Positions 17,600 through 25,870 are shown, numbered from the stretch's first letter. The stretch is 38,266 nt of DNA from Bordetella parapertussis (GCA_945906935.1 CAMDSO010000029.1:1-38266); one strand, 5' to 3'. Notes: generated by a model not told the origin, from the sequence alone. Made by a program: numbers and translations.

Positions 17600-17686
17600 G
17601 TGAGGGGTAAGACGTGAGGCGCCAAAGCGTCGCTGGAAAAACGCTCGAGCCATGATGTCCGCACCGCCTCTCCCCTTACGCTTCAC
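17600..17686. repeat. Imperfect long inverted repeat in the arn operon
   Basis: A 22-nt arm at 17600-17621 (GTGAGGGGTAAGACGTGAGG...) and one at 17665-17686 (CGCCTCTCCCCTTACGCTTC...) are largely complementary, about 16 of 22 positions, with a 43-nt loop. It fills most of the 121-bp gap between the decarboxylase gene and arnD. It may be a partial attenuator, an mRNA-stabilising hairpin, or a remnant of a dispersed repeat. No T-run follows. Confidence 0.35.
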
Positions 17687-17707
17687 ACATCCTACCCGCC
17701 GCCAGAA

Positions 17708-18628
17708 ATGAAAATTGCGCTGAAGATCGACGTCGACACCTATCGCGGTACCCGCGAAGGTGTGCCGCGTCTGCTCGAAACCCTACAGCGCCACCAGGCA
17801 GGCGCGACCTTTTTGTTCAGCCTCGGCCCCGACCATACCGGGCGCGCGGTGCGGCGTGCATTCCGTCCCGGCTTCATGAAGAAAGTTTCGCGCACCTCGG
17901 TACTCGAGCATTACGGCATCGTTACTCTGCTCTATGGCACGCTGCTGCCCGGCCCTGATATCGGTGTGCGCTGCGCTGACATTCTGCGCAGCGTGCGTGA
18001 CGCCGGCTTTGAAACCGGCGTGCATACCTGGGATCACGTCAAATGGCAGGACGGCGTTACGGACGCGAATGCCGCCTGGACGCTGGATCAGATGCAACGC
18101 GCCTGCAACCGTTACGAACAAATCTTCGGCGAGCGGCCGCATGTGCACGGCGCGGCCGGCTGGCAGATGAACCGCCACAGCTACCGTCTGACCCAGAAAA
18201 TGGGCTTCCAGTACTGCTCGGATAGCCGCGGCAGCAAGCCCTTCATTCCCGTGATCAACGGCGAACTCATCGACTGTCCGCAACTGCCGACCACCCTGCC
18301 GACGCTCGACGAATTGATCGGAGTCGATGACATTACCGTCGACAACGTGGCCGGCCACCTGCTGCGCTTGAGCGCCGACGGGCGTGCCAGCGGTCATGTC
18401 TACACACTCCACGCCGAACTCGAAGGCATGAAGCTGTTGCCGGTGTTCGAGCATTTGCTCGAGGGCTGGCGCGCCGCCGGCCACGAACTGGTATCCCTGC
18501 ACGACTATCACAACGCCTTCGAACCGACGACATTACCGCGCCACGTGGTGATCAACGGCGAAATCGCCGGGCGCTCTGGCACCCTCTCGCTGCAGAAGGG
18601 CGAGTTTCTGGCCGACGCCGGCATTTGA
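17708..18628 (+). CDS. arnD: 4-deoxy-4-formamido-L-arabinose-phosphoundecaprenol deformylase
   Basis: ArnD, a polysaccharide deacetylase (NodB/CE4-like) fold enzyme of 306 residues that removes the formyl group after transfer to undecaprenyl phosphate. Near the start, LKIDVDTYRGTREGVPRLLE matches E. coli ArnD closely; metal ligands are expected in IDVDT and the HTWDH motif (VHTWDHVKWQ). GAAGWQMN, YCSDSRG, QLPTTLPTLDELIG and VYTLHAELEG are further ArnD blocks. There is no signal peptide, consistent with the ATG at 17708. It is the last arn gene, followed after 111 bp by bcp. The gap contains a 7-bp inverted repeat (ACACGGT/ACCGTGT, 18628-18663) without a T-run. Confidence 0.93.
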   Translation: MKIALKIDVDTYRGTREGVPRLLETLQRHQAGATFLFSLGPDHTGRAVRRAFRPGFMKKVSRTSVLEHYGIVTLLYGTLLPGPDIGVRCADILRSVRDAGFETGVHTWDHVKWQDGVTDANAAWTLDQMQRACNRYEQIFGERPHVHGAAGWQMNRHSYRLTQKMGFQYCSDSRGSKPFIPVINGELIDCPQLPTTLPTLDELIGVDDITVDNVAGHLLRLSADGRASGHVYTLHAELEGMKLLPVFEHLLEGWRAAGHELVSLHDYHNAFEPTTLPRHVVINGEIAGRSGTLSLQKGEFLADAGI

Positions 18629-18739
18629 CACGGTTGCATTGAGTTTTGATGACGGCACCGTGTAGGCGCCGGCTTGCTACTGCCTCCTGTTTCCTCCACA
18701 ATGAATCTTGACTTTTTTAGCGTAAACCCTCAACCATCC

Positions 18740-19207
18740 ATGCCCAAACAGACCTTTGCCGATTTCGAACTCCCCGCCACCAGCGATACCCTGTTTAAAC
18801 TCTCCGCCGAGCGCGGCCACCCGGTCGTGCTCTACTTCTACCCAAAAGACAACACGCCGGGCTGCACCACCGAGGGCCAAAACTTTCGCGACCTCTATCC
18901 GCAGTTCTGTAAATTGAAATGCGCGATCTTCGGCATTTCGCGCGACAGCCTGAGATCGCATGAAAATTTCAAGGCCAAGATGTCTTTCCCCTTTGAGCTG
19001 CTGTCTGACGCCGAAGAGAGCGCGTGCAAGCTGTTCGAAGTCATCAAAATGAAAAACATGTACGGCAAACAGGTGCGCGGTATCGAGCGCAGCACCTTTG
19101 TCTTCGATGGCGCAGGCGCGCTGGTACGCGAGTGGCGCGGCCTCAAGGTGCCCGGTCACGCGCAGGAAGTACTTGAGTTTGTGAAGACCCTGGATTCCGC
19201 CACTTGA
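18740..19207 (+). CDS. bcp: Bcp-type peroxiredoxin, 1-Cys-like
   Basis: Thioredoxin-fold thiol peroxidase of 155 residues (bacterioferritin comigratory protein, PrxQ family) that reduces hydroperoxides. The active-site block is FYPKDNTPGCTTEGQNF, with the peroxidatic Cys in TPGC. The resolving Cys that many Bcp proteins have five residues later (C-x4-C) is absent (Asn-region GQNF), so it should behave as a 1-Cys form or use another thiol; Cys residues occur later at CKLKCAIF and ESACKLF. The ATG at 18740 gives the usual N-terminus; an upstream ATG at 18701 would add 13 residues. phoH follows after 66 bp on the same strand. Confidence 0.9.
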   Translation: MPKQTFADFELPATSDTLFKLSAERGHPVVLYFYPKDNTPGCTTEGQNFRDLYPQFCKLKCAIFGISRDSLRSHENFKAKMSFPFELLSDAEESACKLFEVIKMKNMYGKQVRGIERSTFVFDGAGALVREWRGLKVPGHAQEVLEFVKTLDSAT

Positions 19208-19273
19208 TCCCACACGCCCGCCGGTATTACCGCGGCTACACCGCTGCCCCCACGCCTCAGCCACAGGAGTGAC

Positions 19274-20701
19274 ATGACCCCGCGTCGCACTGCCCCGCCC
19301 TCCACGCGGAGCCGGTCCCCCGGCACCAAGCTCTTCGTCCTCGACACTAACGTGCTCATGCACGACCCGACCTGCCTGTTCCGGTTTCAAGAGCACGACC
19401 TCTACATTCCAATGGCCACGCTCGAAGAGCTGGATGCCAACAAGAAAGGCGTTTCCGAAGTCTCGCGCAATGCGCGTCAGGCCAGCCGCTTTCTTGACGA
19501 GATTATCAGCCCGGTCGAACACGCCATCGCCGAAGGCATCGCGCTGCACAGCCATAACAGTGGCGAGGCCAGTGGCCGCCTCTTCCTGCAAACGGCATCG
19601 ATCAGCGGAGAACTCCCGGCACGACTGGCCGGCGGCAAGGCCGACAACCAGATCATCGGCGTCGTCCGCCATCTGCAGGACGCGCAACCCAAACGCCAGG
19701 TCATCCTCGTCAGCAAAGACATCAACATGCGCATCAAGGCGCGCGCGCTGGGGATGGCGACCGAGGATTACTTCAACGACAAGGTGCTCGAAGACACCGA
19801 TCTTCTCTACACCGGCACGCGCGAACTCGGCGCGGATTTCTGGGACAAGCACGCGCGCGGCATGGAGTCCTGGCAGCAAAACGGGCGCACCTTCTACCGC
19901 CTCAGCGGCCCGCTGGTATCGCAGTTGATCGTCAACGAGTTCGTCTATCAGCAAGCGGCCCAGCCCCTCTACGCGCGGGTGCGCGAGATCACTGGCAAAC
20001 AAGCGGTGTTGGAGACACTCACCGATTACAGCCATCAACGCCACAACGTCTGGGGCGTCATCGCGCGCAACCGCGAACAGAATTTCGCCCTCAATGCGCT
20101 GATGAATCCGGAGATTGATTTCGTCACACTGCTCGGCCAGGCCGGCACCGGCAAAACGCTGCTGACACTGGCCGCCGGCCTGATGCATACGCTGGAGGTA
20201 AAAACCTACAGCGAGATCATCATGACGCGCGTCACCGTACCGGTCGGCGAGGACATCGGTTTTCTACCCGGCACCGAGGAAGAAAAAATGAATCCGTGGA
20301 TGGGTGCGCTCGATGACAACCTCGACGTGCTCAATAAAGGCGACGACGAAGCCGGCGAATGGGGACTTGCGGCGACACGCGATCTGGTACGTTCGCGCAT
20401 CAAGGTGAAGTCATTGAACTTCATGCGCGGCCGCACCTTTCTCAACAAATACCTGATTATCGACGAAGCGCAGAACCTGACGCCGAAACAGATGAAAACG
20501 CTGATCACGCGCGCCGGCCCGGGCACCAAGGTGGTGGTGATGGGCAACATTGCACAAATTGACACACCCTACCTCACTGAGGGCAGCTCGGGACTCACCT
20601 ATGTGGTCGACCGTTTTAAAGGCTGGCCGCATAGTGCGCACATCACGCTGCAACGCGGCGAGCGCTCAAGACTCGCTGATCACGCCGCCGAAGTGCTCTA
20701 A
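19274..20701 (+). CDS. PIN domain-PhoH fusion protein (PhoH2-type ATPase)
   Basis: Cytosolic protein of 475 residues with an N-terminal PIN ribonuclease-like domain (about 18-150; acidic start FVLDTNVLMHDP) and a C-terminal PhoH ATPase domain (about 270-475). Walker A is GQAGTGKT at 288-295 and Walker B is LIIDEAQNLTP. Family members of this architecture (PhoH2, YlaK) act as RNA helicase/ribonucleases. AGGAG 4 nt before the ATG supports the start. The last four bases overlap the stop of the convergent membrane-protein gene. It is downstream of bcp and probably shares its transcript. No antitoxin-like small ORF precedes it, so a toxin-antitoxin role is not supported here. Confidence 0.92.
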   Translation: MTPRRTAPPSTRSRSPGTKLFVLDTNVLMHDPTCLFRFQEHDLYIPMATLEELDANKKGVSEVSRNARQASRFLDEIISPVEHAIAEGIALHSHNSGEASGRLFLQTASISGELPARLAGGKADNQIIGVVRHLQDAQPKRQVILVSKDINMRIKARALGMATEDYFNDKVLEDTDLLYTGTRELGADFWDKHARGMESWQQNGRTFYRLSGPLVSQLIVNEFVYQQAAQPLYARVREITGKQAVLETLTDYSHQRHNVWGVIARNREQNFALNALMNPEIDFVTLLGQAGTGKTLLTLAAGLMHTLEVKTYSEIIMTRVTVPVGEDIGFLPGTEEEKMNPWMGALDDNLDVLNKGDDEAGEWGLAATRDLVRSRIKVKSLNFMRGRTFLNKYLIIDEAQNLTPKQMKTLITRAGPGTKVVVMGNIAQIDTPYLTEGSSGLTYVVDRFKGWPHSAHITLQRGERSRLADHAAEVL

Positions 20702-22017
20702 GGCAATGAGACGGCGACGCGCTCGTAAATCTGCAGCACGATCAAGCTGAGCAGCAGCATCTGCGCGCTGAACACGCGGTTGCGTTTTAACAACGCGCGC
20801 GTCGGAATTTGATAGCGCGCATGCACGGCGAGTATGGTGTTACCCAGCGGGCAGGCGGTCAAACCGATCGCCCACGGCATCAGCAACGACATGGCGAGCA
20901 GATTAGGATCCGGATTCAACTGCGCGATCCACGGCCCAACCACCATACCAAGTATCACCGGATGAAAACCCAGCCAGGCGGCCACCGTCATGGCAGTGGC
21001 GGTATAACCGGCCTCGGTAGCACCGAAATGATTGAACGGCAGGCCGAGTTCAAAGGCGGCCACCGCGCCGGCCATCCCCGCCGACAGCACACCGGCAGCC
21101 ATGAACAAGGCCATCTCGCCGCCCATTTCCGGCAGACGCACATCAATCACGCGGCGCAGTGCGGCGCCGGTCAGACCACCGTCGCGCAGCAGCAGCGTCA
21201 AGACCGTGAGGATGGGTGCGGTCAGTGTGATGATGGCCAGCACCGGCCACGCCGGCTGCAACTCATGAATCAGCAACACCGAAACGACCAACGCCGAAGG
21301 CAGCCACAAGGCTTCCGGACGCAGCGGATAACCAGCGAACTCGCGCGCATGATGGTGGCGGCTTGAAGACAAGGTCAACCAGCTGATCGCCAGGCCCAGC
21401 AACGCCAGCGGCAGACCGATGCACATGAGGCGCGTCAGACTCGCGCCCGGCGCGAAGGTCAGCGCCACCGCCATCGCACCGTAGAACGGCGACCAGACCG
21501 CACCGATGATGAAAGATTGCGACAATGCCGCTGCCTGATCCAGCGTCAATCGCGTACGTGCACTCAGGCGGTCGGCAAAAATCGCCACCGCCGAATAATT
21601 GATCACAGCGCCGAACAGATGGACGCCGATCAGCGTGCGAAACAACGCACCGCGTCCGCGCGGCAGCGTTTCCCCGCCCGGCCCAGGTTGTGCGCCGATC
21701 AACTGCAGGAAAGACACCGCGATCAACATGCCGACCAGCGGCAGGTTCTGTGTCAATGCACGGATAAAAAAGCCACTGTGTCCGGCCAGCGTCCCCGTCA
21801 CCACACCGGCAGTGCCAAAGGCCAGTAACAAGGCGATGACACGGCGCTGCAGCGGCTTGACCTTGTGCCAAAGCATGATGCAAGCCGTCCAACAGATGGC
21901 GCCGGTGATCCAGTCCGGCCACGCCGGTACCATCTCGCCGGCGACCGCCAGCGCACTGACCGAGGCCAGCAACCAGGCCGCGACGCGGTCGCCGCCCGCG
22001 TACGAACGCTCGGGCAC
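20698..22017 (-). CDS. Polytopic membrane protein, probable transporter
   Basis: Hydrophobic protein of 439 residues with roughly 11-13 predicted membrane helices and a short charged middle (SSSRHHHAREFAGYPLRPE, about 220-240). The two halves each contain an amphipathic break rich in Gly/Pro (AVWSPFYGAMAV; IGLTACPLGNTILAV), reminiscent of the discontinuous helices of ion-transporter superfamily permeases. That family assignment is an impression only. It starts at 22017, one base overlapping the SDR stop, so the two genes are probably co-transcribed, with the SDR first. The substrate is unknown. Confidence 0.8.
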   Translation of the reverse strand: MPERSYAGGDRVAAWLLASVSALAVAGEMVPAWPDWITGAICWTACIMLWHKVKPLQRRVIALLLAFGTAGVVTGTLAGHSGFFIRALTQNLPLVGMLIAVSFLQLIGAQPGPGGETLPRGRGALFRTLIGVHLFGAVINYSAVAIFADRLSARTRLTLDQAAALSQSFIIGAVWSPFYGAMAVALTFAPGASLTRLMCIGLPLALLGLAISWLTLSSSRHHHAREFAGYPLRPEALWLPSALVVSVLLIHELQPAWPVLAIITLTAPILTVLTLLLRDGGLTGAALRRVIDVRLPEMGGEMALFMAAGVLSAGMAGAVAAFELGLPFNHFGATEAGYTATAMTVAAWLGFHPVILGMVVGPWIAQLNPDPNLLAMSLLMPWAIGLTACPLGNTILAVHARYQIPTRALLKRNRVFSAQMLLLSLIVLQIYERVAVSLP

Positions 22018-22790
22018 TACAAGACGCCGGAGAGGCCGCCGTCTACGTTGATGCAGGTGCCGGTGACATAGCTCGCCGCATCGGAAGCGAGAAAGGCGAT
22101 CACATTGGCCACCTCTTCCGATTCGCCAACACGCCCCATCGGGATGGTCTTGCCGGTTTTCGTGTAGTGCTCTTCAACGCTGATGCCGGCACGGGTTGCA
22201 CCACGCGCCTGCTGCATAGACTTGATCTTGCCCACCGCCACCACGTTCACCAGAATATTGTGCGGCGCGAGTTCCTTCGAGAGCCCCTTCGCCAATGCGA
22301 GCCCCGCGGCGCGACTGACGGTAGTCGGAAACTGCGCAGCGCCAGGCTGCTTGGCTGCCACCATGTTGAGATTGATGATGCGACCACCGCCTTGTTTTTT
22401 CATATGCGGGATGACGGCGCGGGCGGTGTAAATATGCGCCATTACCTTGACGTCGATATCCTTCTCCCAGGCCGCATCGTCGACCGTGTCAAACGCCGAC
22501 TGACCGGTGGCGCCGGCGTTGTTGACGAGAATGTCGATGCGGCCGAATTTCGCCACAGTTTCCTCGACAAAACGCGACATGTCGGCGGCCTTGGTGGCGT
22601 CCGCAATGCTGGTCATGACGGTACCGCCGGCGGCACGGATTTCAGCCGCGAATTTTTCCATAATGTCTCCGCGGCGGGCGCAAATGGCAACACTCGCCCC
22701 GAGCTCGGCCAATCGCAGCGCGGTGGACCGACCGATGCCCTCACTGCCGCCAGTGACTGCGGCAACCTTACCCTTGAGACTCAGATTCAT
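22017..22790 (-). CDS. SDR-family protein with non-canonical catalytic residues
   Basis: Rossmann-fold short-chain dehydrogenase/reductase homologue of 257 residues. The cofactor motif GGSEGIGRS and the structural NNAG (LVNNAGATG) are intact. The active site is not: the usual Ser strand reads RIINLNMVAAKQ, and the Tyr-x3-Lys position reads TTVSR (in QFPTTVSRAAGLAL), so Tyr and Lys are replaced by Thr and Arg. It may bind NAD(P)(H) without standard reductase chemistry, or belong to a divergent SDR branch. GGAGG 7 nt upstream fixes the ATG at 22790, rather than 22814. The C-terminus VTGTCINVDGGLSGVL is typical. It overlaps the membrane-protein gene downstream by one base. Confidence 0.88.
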   Translation of the reverse strand: MNLSLKGKVAAVTGGSEGIGRSTALRLAELGASVAICARRGDIMEKFAAEIRAAGGTVMTSIADATKAADMSRFVEETVAKFGRIDILVNNAGATGQSAFDTVDDAAWEKDIDVKVMAHIYTARAVIPHMKKQGGGRIINLNMVAAKQPGAAQFPTTVSRAAGLALAKGLSKELAPHNILVNVVAVGKIKSMQQARGATRAGISVEEHYTKTGKTIPMGRVGESEEVANVIAFLASDAASYVTGTCINVDGGLSGVL

Positions 22791-22888
22791 GGCATTCCTC
22801 CCTGTAGTTTGCATCAGATTTTCGCATATCGCGCCGAGCGCCGCTGCGACTATGCGCTAAAATCAAAGCCTCAATACGAGGATCTACC

Positions 22889-23131
22889 ATGCAAAAATTA
22901 TTTGATGAAGAAATGCATTCAGCACTGCAACAGCTGATGGACGAAACCATCGAAGCGCTGCAGATGGCCAAAGTCAGCCCGGATGTCGACGATCTGGGCG
23001 CCACCTTTGCCGTTGCGCTGCTCAAGCTCGGCCTCGCCACTTCATTCATCGATAGCAAACACCCCGGCTTTGCGCGGGATGTCGAAGAAAAGCGCCAGCG
23101 CGTGCTGACCGCCTTGATGCCCCGGCACTGA
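22889..23131 (+). CDS. small hypothetical protein
   Basis: Unrecognised acidic, mostly helical protein of 80 residues (MQKLFDEEMHSALQQLMDE...), without signal peptide or membrane segment. A GAGGAT ribosome binding site lies 5 nt upstream of the ATG, and a -10-like TAAAAT at 22858-22863 precedes it, although no -35 is evident. It diverges from the SDR gene and is 16 bp upstream of the cysteine desulfurase gene, so the two are likely co-transcribed. It could be an accessory of the desulfurase, but nothing in the sequence proves it. Confidence 0.65.
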   Translation: MQKLFDEEMHSALQQLMDETIEALQMAKVSPDVDDLGATFAVALLKLGLATSFIDSKHPGFARDVEEKRQRVLTALMPRH

Positions 23132-23147
23132 TCACCGAAATCCCGCC

Positions 23148-24314
23148 ATGTCCGCCCTGCCCACACTGCCTGTCTACCTCGACAATTCGGCCACCACACC
23201 GGTGGATCCACGTGTTGTTGAAAAAATGCTGCCCTGGCTGACGAGTCGCTTTGGCAACCCTGCCAGCAGCTCGCATGCCTTTGGTCGCGAAGCGCGTGCT
23301 GCGGTGGAGGCCGCGCGCGGAGCGGTGGCGCGTTTGATCAACGCCGGCTCGCAGGAAATTATCTGGACCTCCGGTGCCACCGAGTCCAACAATCTGGCCC
23401 TCAAAGGCGCCGCACTGGCACAGTCCGCGCGCGGCCGCCATCTCGTTTCGGTGCAAACCGAACACAATGCAGTGCTTGATACGCTGCGCGATCTGGAGAC
23501 ACGGGGCTTTGCGATCACGCTGCTGGCCCCGCAGGCCAACGGCCTGCTGGACCGCGGCCGGTTTGAAGCGGCACTGCGGCCTGACACCAGCGTGGTTTCT
23601 GTCATGCTGGTAAACAACGAAATCGGTGTGATCCAGGACATCGCGGCGATCGGCACAATCTGTCGCGCGCGCGGCATCTTGCTACACGTCGACGCCGCAC
23701 AGGCCACCGGCAAGGTGGCCATCGATGTGAAAACCATGCCGGTGGATCTGATGTCATTAACGGCACACAAAACCTACGGCCCCAAGGGTATTGGTGCTCT
23801 CTATGTGCGCAAAGGCGTCGCGGCACTGGCGCCACAAATGCACGGCGGCGGCCATGAACGCGGCATGCGTTCGGGCACGCTGGCGACCCATCAAATCGTC
23901 GGCATGGGCGAATGCTTCCGTATCGCCGGTGAAGAGATGGCGCTCGAAGTGCCGCGCCTGCGCGCGCTGCGCGACAAACTGCACAGGGGCCTATCGGCGC
24001 TTGACTGTGTGCGCGTCAATGGCGATATGCAACAACGCATCGCCAATAACCTGAACATCAGCGTGATGCTGCCCGATTGCGACCAGATGATTGCGCTGCT
24101 CACCGATGTGGCGGTGTCTTCAGCTTCGGCCTGTATGGGCGGCGGCGCCTCCCATGTGTTGCAAGCCCTGCATGGCGGTGCGGCGACGCCGAATGCCATC
24201 CGCCTCACGGTCGGCCGCTTCAATACCGCCGAGGAAATTGACTTTGCGCTGAATTACCTGACGGAAAAAATCAGGGAATGTCAGGCGCGTAAAACTGCCA
24301 CCGCCCTCGCCTGA
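23148..24314 (+). CDS. Cysteine desulfurase (NifS/IscS class)
   Basis: PLP-dependent enzyme of 388 residues that takes sulfur (or selenium from selenocysteine) from cysteine to give a persulfide and alanine. YLDNSATTPVDP, the HNA motif in TEHNAVLD, the PLP lysine Lys208 in TAHKTYGPKG, GGGHERGMRSGT, and the catalytic-loop cysteine Cys329 in SSASACMGGGASHVL are all present. The long mobile loop marks it as the class I (IscS/NifS) type rather than SufS. There is no isc or suf scaffold gene next to it, so the sulfur acceptor is unknown. A role in supplying selenium to SelD is possible but unproven. It follows a small gene by 16 bp. Confidence 0.93.
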   Translation: MSALPTLPVYLDNSATTPVDPRVVEKMLPWLTSRFGNPASSSHAFGREARAAVEAARGAVARLINAGSQEIIWTSGATESNNLALKGAALAQSARGRHLVSVQTEHNAVLDTLRDLETRGFAITLLAPQANGLLDRGRFEAALRPDTSVVSVMLVNNEIGVIQDIAAIGTICRARGILLHVDAAQATGKVAIDVKTMPVDLMSLTAHKTYGPKGIGALYVRKGVAALAPQMHGGGHERGMRSGTLATHQIVGMGECFRIAGEEMALEVPRLRALRDKLHRGLSALDCVRVNGDMQQRIANNLNISVMLPDCDQMIALLTDVAVSSASACMGGGASHVLQALHGGAATPNAIRLTVGRFNTAEEIDFALNYLTEKIRECQARKTATALA

Positions 24315-24331
24315 GCCGCGTTTAGCGCGGC
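24315..24331. terminator. Short hairpin between convergent desulfurase and dsbC genes
   Basis: GCCGCG-TTTAG-CGCGGC begins one base after the desulfurase stop, and its loop and right arm run over the 3' end of dsbC, whose stop codon is in the loop. The stem is 6 bp and GC-only. There is no T-run on either side, so terminator function is uncertain. Confidence 0.3.
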
Positions 24332-25032
24332 GTCTGATTCATCAGGCGCTCGAGATTGGCCGCCGTCACCATCCCGTTCATCGGCGCACCATCCGCGAAG
24401 ATCACCGTTGGCGTGATTGAAATGCCGAGCTTGCTGCCGATTTTGTCGATGTCTTCAATCGGCGTCACGCAGCTCCCTTTGGCGGTAGGACGCGTACCTT
24501 TTTGCATCCACTCATCCCAGGCCTTGCCACGATCAGGCGAGCACCAGATGGCTTTCGAGAGCTCGGTCGTACCCGGAAAACGCTTTTCGATCGGATACGG
24601 AAACAGATAGATCGTCACATTGTTGAGTTTGGCGAATTCCTGTTCGATGCGCCGGCAGTACGGACACATCGGATCTGAAAACACAATCAACTGGCGGCTG
24701 CCATCGCCTTTGACGCGCTTGATCGCCAGATCCAGCGACGGTAGTTCCTTGAGGTTTAGTGCGGTCAGTTTGCGAAAACGCTGCTCGGTCACATTCAGCG
24801 AAGTCTTGGTGTCGATCAACTCGCCGATCAGAATAAAACTCATCTTCTCGTCGGTGTAATGCAGACGCCCATCCATGTAGACCTCGTAGAGGCCGCCATA
24901 CGTCGTCTTCAGTACGCTCTCGATTTTGGCCTGTGGAAATTTGGCCGCCATCAGTTTTTTAACAACAGTCTCATCGGCCGCAGCCAGACCAGCCACCATC
25001 AACAGCGTCACCCACACGACTGCTCGCCACAT
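24322..25032 (-). CDS. dsbC: Periplasmic thiol:disulfide isomerase DsbC
   Basis: DsbC/DsbG-family protein of 236 residues with a signal peptide (MWRAVVWVTLLMVAGLAAA), a short dimerisation domain (about 20-80), a linker helix, and a thioredoxin domain with CPYC at 123-126 and a cis-Pro loop in SITPTVIF. A second cysteine pair (IWCSPD and KGSCVTP) matches the structural disulfide of E. coli DsbC. It reshuffles wrong disulfides in periplasmic proteins and is kept reduced by DsbD. GGGAGG lies 4 nt upstream of the ATG at 25032, favouring it over 25053. A secreted four-Cys protein is encoded just upstream on the same strand. Confidence 0.93.
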   Translation of the reverse strand: MWRAVVWVTLLMVAGLAAADETVVKKLMAAKFPQAKIESVLKTTYGGLYEVYMDGRLHYTDEKMSFILIGELIDTKTSLNVTEQRFRKLTALNLKELPSLDLAIKRVKGDGSRQLIVFSDPMCPYCRRIEQEFAKLNNVTIYLFPYPIEKRFPGTTELSKAIWCSPDRGKAWDEWMQKGTRPTAKGSCVTPIEDIDKIGSKLGISITPTVIFADGAPMNGMVTAANLERLMNQTPR

Positions 25033-25141
25033 ACCGCCTCCCGCTTGCACCAATGATTGTCGTCACATTGTAAGCCAACGCTGCCATTCTCCGGCCGCCG
25101 CCCATCGAGCCGCGCCGACCGGCAGTCGGGCTCACGCCGTA

Positions 25142-25678
25142 TCAGCGACGCGGCGGCAGATCGCGCAAACCGACGAAGCTGTGATCACAGTAACCCGGCT
25201 CGGCATGCGTTTTTATTTTTTCATAGACCGCATCGGGATCGATCATCACCGCCGGATCAAACAAACGGATATGCGCAGCACCGTACGTCACGCAGACGCC
25301 GCGTTGCGCATCCTGCGCCAGACAGCTGTGCACCGTGGTCAGGCGGTAGAGGCCACCAATGTTATCAATAAAGTGGATCGCCTTCGCGGTGTGCCGCACT
25401 GTCACCGTGCGCGGTCCAGCCATGCGGGTATAGATCGCCTGCGCGCTGGCGCGATCCATATCGATATTCTGAAAATGCACCAGTGAGTCGGCCCGTCCCT
25501 CCACCATGATCGGGTCGCCGCTGGTGGCGTCAATGCCGTATTTCTTATAGAAGGCGCAATGCACGTAGCGCGAACGCAAGAGGTTGCCGAGATCAACCTC
25601 GCCGGCAGCAGTCGCCGGCTTGAACATCACCGCAGTCAATAAAAGCAGAAGTGGCGCACAGAAGTCACGCAGTTTCAT
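25142..25678 (-). CDS. secreted four-cysteine hypothetical protein
   Basis: Unrecognised protein of 178 residues with a clear signal peptide (MKLRDFCAPLLLLLTAVMFKPATAA) and probable cleavage before GEVDLG. The mature part has four cysteines (RYVHCAF, VHSCLAQ, RGVCVTYG, PGYCDHSF), enough for two disulfides. The start at 25678 is chosen for the signal peptide; a longer frame to 25768 would bury it. It lies 109 bp upstream of dsbC on the same strand, so it may be a client of DsbC, though this is an inference from position. It diverges from the hydratase operon. Confidence 0.7.
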   Translation of the reverse strand: MKLRDFCAPLLLLLTAVMFKPATAAGEVDLGNLLRSRYVHCAFYKKYGIDATSGDPIMVEGRADSLVHFQNIDMDRASAQAIYTRMAGPRTVTVRHTAKAIHFIDNIGGLYRLTTVHSCLAQDAQRGVCVTYGAAHIRLFDPAVMIDPDAVYEKIKTHAEPGYCDHSFVGLRDLPPRR

Positions 25679-25805
25679 TACCGGAAAAGCCGTCGCTACG
25701 GTCATGTGTCGGAAGGCGCAAAGTGTGCCTGTTTGACTGCACGCTGTCCATTTGCGCAAGCACTGCAAGGCGACGTTTTTATCATCGGTTACCGCGCCCC
25801 GTCCC

Positions 25806-25834
25806 TTGACACACCTGCAGCCCGCAGCTAGGCT
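25806..25834 (+). promoter_or_regulatory. Sigma-70 type promoter for the hydratase operon
   Basis: TTGACA at 25806-25811, a 17-bp spacer, and TAGGCT at 25829-25834 give a perfect -35 with a weaker -10 (3 of 6). The start of transcription would be near 25841, about 30 nt before the ATG at 25871. This is the best -35 in the window. Confidence 0.55.
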
Positions 25835-25870
25835 CGAGCGCCCTTCGATTCAGTCACTTCGAGCATACCC

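Noticed and set aside
18677-20188. Minus-strand open frame of 503 codons opposite bcp and phoH
   Set aside because: It covers two clear genes on the other strand and has no recognisable motif.
23148-24314. Cysteine desulfurase as a dedicated selenium supplier to SelD
   Set aside because: Class I desulfurases are general; it is far from selD, and no sequence feature indicates selenocysteine lyase specificity.
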